This document shows positions 19,337 through 27,297 of a stretch of DNA of 64,000 nucleotides, piece by piece. The notes under the pieces are model-generated. The model was not told the DNA's origin. It saw only the letters and a list, made by a program, of their open reading frames with translations, and ran no database searches. The stretch comes from Actinomycetospora endophytica. GTDB taxonomy: Bacteria > Actinomycetota > Actinomycetes > Mycobacteriales > Pseudonocardiaceae. Every line of letters starts with the position of its first letter. Positions within the stretch are counted from its first letter, which is position 1. The stretch lies in assembly GCF_021026375.1 (NCBI RefSeq), contig NZ_JAJNDB010000009.1:124001-188000 (forward strand). Reading direction: 5' to 3'. The position numbers and the translations under genes are program-made.

Positions 19337-20392
19337 ATGAAGGCTGCGCGCTTCCACGGACGCGGCGACGTCCGCGTCGAGGAGCTCACCGAGCCCCATC
19401 CGGGACCGGGACAGGTGCAGATCGCCGTCGAGTGGTGCGGGATCTGCGGGACCGACCTGCACGAGTTCCTCGACGGGCCGATCTTCGCGCCCACCCCGGC
19501 GAACCCGCACCCGCTGACCGGTGGGGGCGTACCGATCACCCTCGGCCACGAGTTCTCCGGGGTGGTCGCCGAGCTCGGCAGCGGGGTGACCGGCCTGTCC
19601 GAGGGCGACCGGGTCGTCGTCGAGCCCTACGACGTCTGCGGGAAGTGCTCGGCCTGCAAGGACGGGCGCTACAACATCTGCCGCCGGCTCGGCTTCATCG
19701 GGCTCGACGGCGACCAGGGCGGGTTCGCCGAGAAGATGATCGTCGACACCCGCTGGGTCCACCGCATCGACGGCCTGACCCCGGAGCAGGGCGCCCTGGT
19801 GGAGCCCCTCGCCGTCGGGTACCACGCGACGAAGCTGTCGGGCCTGCCGCAGGGCGGGTCGGCGGCGGTGTTCGGCTCCGGGCCGATCGGCCTGGTCACG
19901 GCGGCCGCGCTGCGCGCCACGGGGGCCGGGCAGGTGATCGTCGTCGAGCCGGCCGAGGCCCGGAAGGCCAAGGCGCCGGGCGCGGGCGCCGACCACGTCC
20001 TCGACCCGACCGAGGTCGACGTGCCCGAGGCGATCCGCGATCTCACCGACGGCCGCGGCGCCGACGTGACCTTCGAGTGCGCCGGGGTGAACGAGGTGCT
20101 GGCCGCGGCGGTGGCGAGCACCCGGCCGGGCGGGACCTGCGTGAACGTCTCCATCTGGGGCCACCCCGCGACGTTCGACGTGAACTCGCTGGTCTTCTCG
20201 GAGATCCACCTCGTCGGATCGCTCGCCTACGCGAACCGCCACGAGGAGGTGATCGACCTGATCCGCTCGGGCACGGTCGACGTCGACCAGTTCATCACGG
20301 GGCGGATCGGGCTCGAGGACATCGTCGACCGGGGCTTCCGGGAGCTGATCGACCACAAGGAGTCCAACGTGAAGATCCTGGTGCAGCCGTGA
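19337..20392 (+). CDS. bdhA: (R,R)-2,3-butanediol dehydrogenase, zinc-dependent
   Basis: Medium-chain zinc alcohol dehydrogenase of 351 residues that interconverts 2,3-butanediol and acetoin with NAD(H). The catalytic zinc ligands are in WCGICGTDLHEF and GHEFSGVV; the structural zinc loop is CGKCSACKDGRYNIC, giving the four cysteines. The NAD-binding motif is AVFGSGPIGLVTA. Spacing such as FLDGPIFAP before the GHE motif is typical of butanediol dehydrogenases rather than general alcohol dehydrogenases. A good ribosome site (GGGAGGA) precedes the ATG. Its stop overlaps the GTG of the next gene. Confidence 0.88.
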   Translation: MKAARFHGRGDVRVEELTEPHPGPGQVQIAVEWCGICGTDLHEFLDGPIFAPTPANPHPLTGGGVPITLGHEFSGVVAELGSGVTGLSEGDRVVVEPYDVCGKCSACKDGRYNICRRLGFIGLDGDQGGFAEKMIVDTRWVHRIDGLTPEQGALVEPLAVGYHATKLSGLPQGGSAAVFGSGPIGLVTAAALRATGAGQVIVVEPAEARKAKAPGAGADHVLDPTEVDVPEAIRDLTDGRGADVTFECAGVNEVLAAAVASTRPGGTCVNVSIWGHPATFDVNSLVFSEIHLVGSLAYANRHEEVIDLIRSGTVDVDQFITGRIGLEDIVDRGFRELIDHKESNVKILVQP

Positions 20393-21174
20393 GCGCGCCG
20401 GGACAGCAGCGGGTCGCGGTCGTCACCGGAGCAGGCCGGGGGATCGGGGCCGCGATCGCGCGGCGGCTGGCCTCCGACGGGTTCGCGGTCATGGTGTCCG
20501 ACATGGACGCGGGGACCGCCGCCGACACCGCGAAGGCGATCACCGCCGACGGCGGCCGGGCGGCCTCGCACGTCGCCGACGTGTCCGACCGCGACGCCTG
20601 CTTCGCGCTGGTCGCCGCCGCCCGCGAGGAGTTCGGCGGGCTCGACGTCATGGTCTCCAACGCCGGTATCGCGCAGGTCAAGACGCTGCTCGAGGTCTCG
20701 CCGACCGACCTGGAGCGCATGCTCGGGGTGAACGTCGGCGGGGTCCTGTGGTGCCTGCAGGCCGCCGCCGAGGCGATGATCGACCAGGGAGGCGGAGGGA
20801 AGATCATCTCCGCGTCGTCCATCGCCGGGCACCAGGGCTTCGACCACCTGGGCCACTACTCGGCCTCGAAATTCGCGGTCCGGGCGCTCACCCAGGCCGC
20901 GGCGAAGGAGCTCGCGCCGCACGGGATCACGGTGAACGCCTACTGCCCGGGGATCGTCGGCACGACGATGTGGGACGAGATCGACGTCGGGCTCGGCCGG
21001 TACCTGGGGACCGGCAAGGGCGAGGCGCTGGCGCAGTACTCACAGCTCATCGCGCTCGGCCGGGTGCAGACCCCGGAGGACGTGGCCTCGTTCGTCTCGT
21101 ACCTGGCGAGCCCGGGCGCGGACTACATGACGGGGCAGGCGCCGATGATCGACGGCGGGATCGTGATGGTCTAG
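20389..21174 (+). CDS. Acetoin(diacetyl) reductase / meso-2,3-butanediol dehydrogenase (SDR)
   Basis: Classical SDR of 261 residues. Cofactor motif TGAGRGIGAAIA, SNAG in place of NNAG (VMVSNAGIAQ), catalytic Ser in ISASSIAGHQG, YSASK with the active Tyr and Lys, and the diacetyl-reductase-type PGIVGTTMWDEID followed by ALGRVQTPEDVASFVSYLASP. It catalyses NAD(P)H-dependent reduction of diacetyl or acetoin in the BudC/ButA family. The GTG at 20389 overlaps the bdhA stop (GTGA), so the pair is coupled and probably balances stereoisomers of butanediol. Confidence 0.87.
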   Translation: MSAPGQQRVAVVTGAGRGIGAAIARRLASDGFAVMVSDMDAGTAADTAKAITADGGRAASHVADVSDRDACFALVAAAREEFGGLDVMVSNAGIAQVKTLLEVSPTDLERMLGVNVGGVLWCLQAAAEAMIDQGGGGKIISASSIAGHQGFDHLGHYSASKFAVRALTQAAAKELAPHGITVNAYCPGIVGTTMWDEIDVGLGRYLGTGKGEALAQYSQLIALGRVQTPEDVASFVSYLASPGADYMTGQAPMIDGGIVMV

Positions 21175-21243
21175 CTGCCTCCGGCTCGTGAGCACTGATC
21201 CGTGCCGGAGCACGGATCAGTGCTCACATGGCCGGAGGCCACC
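21175..21243 (+). terminator. Gene-end module after the acetoin reductase gene
   Basis: After the TAG (21172-21174) comes a mini-hairpin (GCC-TCC-GGC), then a perfect 18-bp stem 21188-21205 with 21210-21227, loop CGGA, arms beginning GTGAGCACTGATCC. A second mini-hairpin (GGCC-GGA-GGCC) flanks the other side although no convergent gene ends there. Confidence 0.75.
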
Positions 21244-21253
21244 CACCCCGGTG

Positions 21254-21442
21254 TTGCACGTCGAGATGATCTGGGTAACATCACCGTCATGATCGCGCGA
21301 CGGGGAGAGGTAGTACTCCGGCGCGTCGGGTGAGCCAGGCTCCCGGCGCGCAGAACGGCCGCGCGACCGTGGGCCACGCACGACCCCCGAGAACCTGGCT
21401 CGGATTCCAGTACGCGGATCCAGTTTTCTCCAGGAGCTTGTC
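21254..21442 (+). promoter_or_regulatory. Promoter and structured leader of the ACT-like gene
   Basis: Promoter TTGCAC (21254-21259), 16-nt spacer, TAACAT (21276-21281). The leader of about 155 nt can fold: CGACG and CGTCG enclose GGAG/CTCC (about 21299-21328), and GAGCCAGG (21332-21339) is perfectly complementary to CCTGGCTC (21394-21401). A ribosome site GGAG is at 21432-21435. It fits no riboswitch class I can recall. Confidence 0.45.
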
Positions 21443-21751
21443 GTGACCACCCTCGAACCCACCATCCCCACCGCGGACATCGAGCGGGCCGTCAACGGCC
21501 CCGGTCGTCGGGTCTCGCGCCTCCCGCGCCCGTGGACCATCGTCACCACCGGTGGCATGCCCGGCGTCATGACCCTCGCCTCGCGGCTCTGCGAGCTCGG
21601 TTACCGGGTCCCGGACTTCTCCGTCGACGTCCACGAGGGCGTCTCCTGCTCGAGCGTCTCGTGCACCGTCGCGCTCACGAGCAGCGAGCACGACGAGTTC
21701 GCCGACCGCGTCCGGCTCCTGCCCGGGGTCGTCAGCGTCGAGCCGTTCTAG
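21443..21751 (+). CDS. Small ACT-like domain protein, unknown role
   Basis: Protein of 102 residues. The second half reads like an ACT or ferredoxin-like fold: alternating strand and helix with a final VRLLPGVVSVEPF, close to the usual end strand of ACT domains. A GTG start with GGAG 7 nt upstream is well supported. There is one Cys-rich stretch, VSCSSVSCTV. ACT domains normally bind small molecules, but no ligand is suggested here. It stands alone between a terminator and the ABC exporter and is preceded by a long foldable leader. The family call is tentative. Confidence 0.55.
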   Translation: MTTLEPTIPTADIERAVNGPGRRVSRLPRPWTIVTTGGMPGVMTLASRLCELGYRVPDFSVDVHEGVSCSSVSCTVALTSSEHDEFADRVRLLPGVVSVEPF

Positions 21752-21792
21752 GCCGCTCGGTAATCCGGTCGCGGGGCCACGCACCGGAGCCC

Positions 21793-21829
21793 TAGCGTCG
21801 GGGCCATGCTTCCTCGCCCCGACTCTTGA
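21793..21829 (+). other. Leaderless start followed by in-frame TGA before the ABC half-transporter
   Basis: TAGCGT (21793-21798) lies 7 nt before ATG 21806, the layout of the leaderless genes in this window. That ATG is in the frame of the downstream ABC protein but reads only 7 codons (MLPRPDS) to TGA 21827-21829. The frame then stays open to 23473. Either a short leader peptide or a nonsense mutation in codon 8. Confidence 0.5.
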
Positions 21830-21970
21830 GTCCCCCCGCGACGACGCCCGCACCCCGCGCCGACGCCCACCCTGCCCGACCCGCTGACGCCGGGCGGCTT
21901 CCTGCTCGCGATCCTGCGGTCACGCCCCTGGCTGGCGGCGGGCACCGTCGTCGTCGGGACCCTGTGGCTG

Positions 21971-23473
21971 GTGCCCGGCGCGCTGATCCCGCTCGTCGCG
22001 GGCTCGGCCGTGGACGCCGGGGTCGCCGGCGGCGACACCGCGGCCCTCGTCCGTGACGTCGCCGTCGTCGTCGCCCTCGGGCTCGCCCAGATGGCGAGCG
22101 GCGGCGCGCTCGACTTCCTCGGCCACGGCATGTGGCTGCACGGCGCGTCCGCCACCCAGCGCACCGTCAACGCCCACGTCCTGCGCCTCGGCGCCTCGCT
22201 GGCGCCGCAGGCCGGCGGCGGCGACGTCACCGCGGTCACGACGTCCGACCTGGGCAAGGTCGGCAACCTGTTCGAGACCGCCGGACGGCTCGCCGGCTCC
22301 GTGGTGGCGTTCGGCGTGGTCGGCGTGGGTCTCGTGCTGCGCTCGCCCCTGCTGGGGGCGGTCGCGCTCGTCGGGGTGCCGCTCGCCGTCGCCGGGATCG
22401 GCCCGCTGCTCGCGCCGCTGCAACGCCGTCTGGACCACCAGCGCAGCGAGCTGACCGCGGTGAACGCGCTGGCCGCCGACATCGTGGCCGGGCTGCGGAT
22501 CCTGCGTGGGGTCGGCGGCGAGGCACGGTTCGCGACCCGGGTCGGTGAGGCCACCACCCGGGTCCGGGACGCCGGGATCCTCGTCGCGCGCAGCACCGCC
22601 TGGCTGGCGGCCGCCGAGGTCGCGCTGCCGGGTGTCGTGCTCGTCGTGATCACCTGGCTCGGGGCGCGGCTCGCCGTCGCCGGCACCATCAGCCCGGGCG
22701 AGCTCGTGGCGGTCTACGGGGCCTCGGCGTTCCTCGTCGTCCCGGTCACGACCGCGACCGAGACGGCGGGCTCGTTGGCCGCCGCGCTGGCGGGCGGGCG
22801 CCGGATCGTGCGGCTGCTCGGCCTGCGGCCGCTGTTGGCCGTCCCGGTCCACCCGGTCGCGATCCCGCCCGGCCCGCCGGATCTGCACGATCCGGTCACC
22901 GGCCTGGACGCGCCCGCCGGCGCGCTCACGGTCGTCGACGCCGGGTCGGGGGCGTCCGCGCTGGCCGCCCGGCTGGCGCGCTTCGCCGACGACGACGAGG
23001 CGGTGCGGGTGGCGGGGGTCCCGGTCGACCAGGTTGATCTGTCGGCCCTGCGACGCCGGGTGGTCCACGCCCACCCCGAGGACCTGTGGTTCTCGGGACG
23101 GCTGCGCGACGAGCTCGTCGTGCACGGCGCCCTCGACGTCGACGCCGCGCTCGACGCGGCCGCGGCGACCGAGATCCTCGACGGCTTCCCGGCCGGCCTC
23201 GACGAGGCGCTCGGCGAGCGCGGCCGGGAGGTCTCGGGCGGGCAGCGCCAGCGCCTGGCGCTGACCCGGACGCTGCTCACCGACGCCGACGTCCTCGTGC
23301 TCGAGGAGCCCACCTCCGCGGTCGACGCCCACACCGAGGCGTGGATCGCGGCCCGGATCGCGGTGCTGCGCCGCGGCCGCACCACGGTCGTCCTCACCCA
23401 GGGCGCGCCGTGGCGCCACGTCGCCGACCACGTCGTCGACCTCACCCGCACCTTGGAGAGGAGCACCCCGTGA
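21971..23473 (+). CDS. ABC exporter half-transporter with degenerate Walker A
   Basis: Type IV exporter half (membrane domain plus ATPase), about 500 residues from the first normal start codon, GTG 21971. That start cuts through the first helix; the open frame goes back to 21830 and encodes LTPGGFLLAILRSRPWLAAG before it, so the true protein probably begins upstream. In the ATPase the P-loop is degraded (VVDAGSGASALAARL, no GKS/T), Walker B is LVLEEPTSAVD and the H-loop His is replaced (VVLTQGAPW). The signature VSGGQRQRLALTR is intact. So it supplies a good signature to its partner but no working P-loop. Stop overlaps the next gene's GTG. Confidence 0.8.
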   Translation: MPGALIPLVAGSAVDAGVAGGDTAALVRDVAVVVALGLAQMASGGALDFLGHGMWLHGASATQRTVNAHVLRLGASLAPQAGGGDVTAVTTSDLGKVGNLFETAGRLAGSVVAFGVVGVGLVLRSPLLGAVALVGVPLAVAGIGPLLAPLQRRLDHQRSELTAVNALAADIVAGLRILRGVGGEARFATRVGEATTRVRDAGILVARSTAWLAAAEVALPGVVLVVITWLGARLAVAGTISPGELVAVYGASAFLVVPVTTATETAGSLAAALAGGRRIVRLLGLRPLLAVPVHPVAIPPGPPDLHDPVTGLDAPAGALTVVDAGSGASALAARLARFADDDEAVRVAGVPVDQVDLSALRRRVVHAHPEDLWFSGRLRDELVVHGALDVDAALDAAAATEILDGFPAGLDEALGERGREVSGGQRQRLALTRTLLTDADVLVLEEPTSAVDAHTEAWIAARIAVLRRGRTTVVLTQGAPWRHVADHVVDLTRTLERSTP

Positions 23474-25209
23474 CCGCCGTCCTGGACTACGCCACCCCGC
23501 GCGAGGCGTGGGTGTGGGCGCGCGGCGTGCTGCGCGTCCACCGGGGCCGGGCGAGCGCGACGGCCGCGTGCTTCCTCGCCGCGACCGCCGCCGGGCTCGT
23601 CGGGCCGCAGCTGCTCGGCGCGCTCGTCGACGAGGTGGCCACCGGGCGCCGCTCCACCGTGCGCATCGACCTGCTCGCGGGCGCGTTCCTCGCGGCGCTG
23701 CTCGCCACGGCGGTGCTGCGGCGCTCGGCCCGGTGGCGGGCCGGGGTGCTCGGCGAGGAGCTGCTCGCGGCCAACCGCACGCAGCTCGTCGACCGGGCGC
23801 TGGCGCTGCCGTTGGCGACCGTCGAGTCGGTCGGCACCGGAGCACTGCTCTCACGGGCCACCACGGACCTGGACCGCATCGACAACGCGCTGCGCCAGGG
23901 TGTCCCGGAGGTCCTCACCGCGGTGGTCACGGTGCTCCTCACCGTGATCGCGATGGTCGTGACGTCGCCGCTGCTCGCGCTCGCGCTGCTGGTCGCCGTC
24001 CCGACGGTCGTGCTCCCGACCCGGTGGCTCTGGCGCCGGCTGCTCCCGGCCATGCAGCGGATGCTCGACGCGTGGGCCGCGCTCACGTCGCGGGCGCACG
24101 AGTCGACCGCCGGGGCACGGACCCTCGACGCGCTCGGGCTCCTCGAGCGTCGGGTGGCCGGCGACGACGCGGCGCTCGTGGCCGGGGTGGACCGTGAGCG
24201 GGATCTGCGCTCGCTGCACGTGCGCTGGACGCCGTGGCTGGAGATCTCGCACGTGCTCCCGCTCGCGGCCACGCTGGTGCTCGGGTCGTGGGCCTACGCC
24301 GCCGGGTACGCGTCGCTCGGCGAGGTCACGACGATGGTCGTCTACGTCCAGGCACTCGCGATGCCGCTGGACACCGCGCTGTGGTGGGTCGAGGACCTCA
24401 TGGTCGCGGTGGTGGCGCTGCGCCGGGTCCTGGGGGTGCGGGTGCCGTCGCGGACACCCGTCGTCACCGGCGAGCGACACGACGGCGAGCGCGGGCTGGC
24501 TCTCGAGGACGTCGGGTTCGCGTACCGGTCGGGCCGACCGGTGCTGCGCGGGATCGACCTGCACGTGCCGCCGGGGGAGCGGCTCGCGGTGGTCGGCGGG
24601 TCGGGCGCGGGGAAGTCGACGCTGGCCCGGCTGATCGCCGGCGTCTCGAGGCCGACGTCGGGGTCGGTGCGCCTGGACGGGCGCGACGTCGGGTCGTTCG
24701 ACGACGACACGCTGCGCGGCGAGGTGCTGCTGCTGACCCAGGAGCACCACGTCTTCGCCGGCTCGGTGCGGGACAACCTGGCGCTGCCGGCCGGGGAGTT
24801 CCCGGACGACGACCTCCGCTCGGCGGTGGAACTCGTCGGTCTCGGCAACTGGTTCGCGACGCTGCCCGACGGTCTCGACACCGCGGTCGGGTCCGGGGCG
24901 GTGACCGTGCCGGCGCCGGTCGCGCAGCAGCTCGCGCTCGCGCGGGTCGTGCTGGCCGACCCCGGCACCGTCGTCCTCGACGAGGCGACCTCGCTGCTCG
25001 ACACGGCCGCCGCCCGTCGGGCCGAGGGGGCGCTGGAGCGGGTGCTGGCCGGGCGCACGGTCATCGCGATCGCGCACCGGCTGCACACCGCGGCCGCGGC
25101 GGACCGGGTCGCCGTGATGGCGGACGGGATGATCGTCGAGCTCGGCGCCCCGGACGAGCTGCTGACCGCGGGCGGGCCGTACGCGCAGCTGGTGGCGGCC
25201 GCGGGATGA
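23470..25209 (+). CDS. ABC exporter half-transporter with degenerate signature
   Basis: Partner of the preceding gene, 579 residues: six-helix membrane domain, then ATPase. Walker A VVGGSGAGKSTLARL, Q-loop LLLTQEHHVF, Walker B TVVLDEATSLLD with catalytic Glu, and H-loop IAIAHRLH are all intact. The signature is lost (VTVPAPVAQQLALAR instead of LSGGQ). Combined with the first subunit this gives one complete and one dead ATP site, the pattern of asymmetric heterodimeric exporters such as TM287/288. Substrate unknown. GTG 23470 overlaps the stop of the first subunit. Confidence 0.87.
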   Translation: MTAVLDYATPREAWVWARGVLRVHRGRASATAACFLAATAAGLVGPQLLGALVDEVATGRRSTVRIDLLAGAFLAALLATAVLRRSARWRAGVLGEELLAANRTQLVDRALALPLATVESVGTGALLSRATTDLDRIDNALRQGVPEVLTAVVTVLLTVIAMVVTSPLLALALLVAVPTVVLPTRWLWRRLLPAMQRMLDAWAALTSRAHESTAGARTLDALGLLERRVAGDDAALVAGVDRERDLRSLHVRWTPWLEISHVLPLAATLVLGSWAYAAGYASLGEVTTMVVYVQALAMPLDTALWWVEDLMVAVVALRRVLGVRVPSRTPVVTGERHDGERGLALEDVGFAYRSGRPVLRGIDLHVPPGERLAVVGGSGAGKSTLARLIAGVSRPTSGSVRLDGRDVGSFDDDTLRGEVLLLTQEHHVFAGSVRDNLALPAGEFPDDDLRSAVELVGLGNWFATLPDGLDTAVGSGAVTVPAPVAQQLALARVVLADPGTVVLDEATSLLDTAAARRAEGALERVLAGRTVIAIAHRLHTAAAADRVAVMADGMIVELGAPDELLTAGGPYAQLVAAAG

Positions 25210-25276
25210 GTCGAGCGGCGCGAGCGCCCGCGCGGGGGCACTCTGGAGCGGTCACCCTGCCGGCGAGGAGGACCCG

Positions 25277-27235
25277 TTGCCCGACACCCCCGACGGCGCC
25301 CGCTCCGGTCCCGACGGTTCGGAGCCCGGCGGCTCGCTGTTCGACGACCTCGTCGGCCGCCTCGTCGACCTCGACCTCGGCGTGCTCTTCGGGGATCCCG
25401 ACGCCGAGCGGGACCGCCGCGACCCGCCGTCGTCGGGACCCGACGAGCCGAACCGGACCTCGGGAACCGGCCACCCGCCGCGGCGCACCCCGGCCCTCGA
25501 CCGGCACGGTCACGACCTCACCGCCGACGCGCGGGCCGGCCGGCTCGACCCCGTCGTCGGGCGGGACACCGAGATCGCGCAGGTCGTGGAGGTGCTGGCC
25601 CGGCGGAGCAAGAACAACCCGGTGCTGCTGGGGGAGCCCGGGGTCGGGAAGACCGCGATCGTCGAGGGGATCGCGACGCGGATCGTCGAGGAGCGGGTGC
25701 CCGAGGTGCTGCGGGGAGTGCGGATCGTGGCGGTCGACCTGGGGGGGATGGTCGCCGGGACGAAGTACCGCGGCGAGTTCGAGGAGCGGTTGACCGCGGT
25801 GCTGGCGGAGGCCGCGCACCCGGACGTGGTGCTGTTCGTCGACGAGCTGCACCTGATCGTCGGAGCGGGCGCGGGCCACGACAGCCCGATGGACGCGGCG
25901 TCGATGCTCAAGCCGGGGCTGGCACGCGGCGCGCTGCGCCTGATCGGGGCGACGACGACGGCCGAGTACCGCCGCCACGTCGAGCCGGACGCCGCGCTGG
26001 CCCGCCGGCTCGCGACGATCACCGTCGAGGAGCCGACGCCGGAGCAGGCCCTCGCGGTCCTGGACGGGATCGTCGGGCGCTACGAGGCCCACCACCGGGT
26101 CGTCGTGCCGCCCGCGACCCGGCGGACCGCCGTCGACCTGACGACGAAGCACGTCCACGAGCGGCGGCTGCCCGACAAGGCGCTCGACGCGCTCGACCGC
26201 GCCGCCGCGCGCGTCCGCACCCGGGCCTCGGAGGACGGCACGCCCGGCACCCCGACGGTCACCTCGGCCGACGTCGCGCAGGTCGTCGCGGACACCACCG
26301 GCCTGCCGGTCGCCGACCTCACCGACGATGAGCGCACCCGGCTGCTCGATCTCGACGCGAGGCTGAGGTCGAGGGTGGTCGGACAGGATCCGGCGGTCGA
26401 CACGGTCACCGACGCGGTGCTGGCCGGGCGGGCGGGCCTGGCGGATCCCTCGAAACCGATCGCGTCGCTGCTGTTCGTCGGTCCGACCGGTGTCGGGAAG
26501 ACCGAGCTGGCGCGGGCGCTGGCGGCGTCGTTGCACGGGTCCGGGGACGCGCTGGTGCGGTTCGACATGGCCGAGTTCGCCGAGAAGCACACCGTCTCGC
26601 GGCTGACCGGCGCGCCCCCCGGGTACGTCGGGCACGACCGGCCGGGCGAGCTCACCGAGGCGGTGCGGCGCCGGCCGTCGTCGGTGGTGCTGTTCGACGA
26701 GATCGAGAAGGCGCATCCGGACGTCGTCGCCGTGCTGCTGGGAATCCTCGACGCCGGCCGGCTCACCGACACGCACGGCCGGACGGCGTCGTTCACCGAC
26801 ACCGTCGTGATCATGACGTCGAACCTGGCCGCGGCGGAGCTGGCGGTGGCGGGGGAGGACGTCGAGGCGGCGCGTGAGCCGGTGATGACGGTGCTGCGGC
26901 GCTCGCTGCGCCCGGAGCTGCTGGGGCGGGTCGACGACGTCGTGCTGTTCCGGCCGCTGTCCGACGCGTTGCTCGCGGAGGTGGTCTCGCTGCAGTTGGG
27001 CGGCACCCGCGAGCGGCTGGCGGCGCAGGACGTGACGCTGCGGGTGACGCCGGAGGCGCTCGCGCTGCTGGCCGGCCGGGCCGATCGCAAGGCCGGGGCC
27101 CGCGGGCTGCGTCAGGTGGTCGCCCGCGAGGTGGAACGCCCGATCGCGCGGCGGATCGTGGCCGGGGCGGCGCCGTCCGGGGCGGAGATCGTGGTGGACA
27201 CGTCCGGGGCGGGGCTGACGTTCGAGGTGCGCTGA
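25277..27235 (+). CDS. ClpA/ClpC-type AAA+ ATPase lacking the Clp N-domain
   Basis: Two-ring Hsp100 protein of 652 residues. D1 has GEPGVGKT and VVLFVDELHLIVGAGAG; D2 has GPTGVGKT, FDMAEFAEKHTVSRLTGAPPG and SVVLFDEIEKAHPDV, plus the ELLGRVDDVV sensor arginine region. In place of the double Clp N-repeat is an 80-residue disordered, acidic start. The M-domain between D1 and D2 is missing, and the ClpP-docking (IGF/LGF) tripeptide expected after the D2 SNL motif is not seen (SNLAAAELAVAGEDVE). It is therefore more likely an unfoldase or disaggregase without ClpP. The start is TTG 25277, chosen for AGGAGGA 4 nt upstream. Confidence 0.83.
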   Translation: MPDTPDGARSGPDGSEPGGSLFDDLVGRLVDLDLGVLFGDPDAERDRRDPPSSGPDEPNRTSGTGHPPRRTPALDRHGHDLTADARAGRLDPVVGRDTEIAQVVEVLARRSKNNPVLLGEPGVGKTAIVEGIATRIVEERVPEVLRGVRIVAVDLGGMVAGTKYRGEFEERLTAVLAEAAHPDVVLFVDELHLIVGAGAGHDSPMDAASMLKPGLARGALRLIGATTTAEYRRHVEPDAALARRLATITVEEPTPEQALAVLDGIVGRYEAHHRVVVPPATRRTAVDLTTKHVHERRLPDKALDALDRAAARVRTRASEDGTPGTPTVTSADVAQVVADTTGLPVADLTDDERTRLLDLDARLRSRVVGQDPAVDTVTDAVLAGRAGLADPSKPIASLLFVGPTGVGKTELARALAASLHGSGDALVRFDMAEFAEKHTVSRLTGAPPGYVGHDRPGELTEAVRRRPSSVVLFDEIEKAHPDVVAVLLGILDAGRLTDTHGRTASFTDTVVIMTSNLAAAELAVAGEDVEAAREPVMTVLRRSLRPELLGRVDDVVLFRPLSDALLAEVVSLQLGGTRERLAAQDVTLRVTPEALALLAGRADRKAGARGLRQVVAREVERPIARRIVAGAAPSGAEIVVDTSGAGLTFEVR

Positions 27236-27297
27236 CGCGCTCGTGAGCAGTAATCCGTGCCCGGGCACGGATTACTGCTCACAGGCGCGGAGCGCAC
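27233..27297. terminator. Gene-end module between the Clp-type gene and glmS
   Basis: A perfect 40-nt palindrome without loop (27243-27282, arms GTGAGCAGTAATCCGTGCCC) lies between two convergent genes. On the plus side the TGA stop is inside the mini-hairpin GCGCTGACGCGC; on the minus side the glmS TAG is followed by GTGCGCTCCGCGC. Two-way terminator by layout. Confidence 0.8.
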
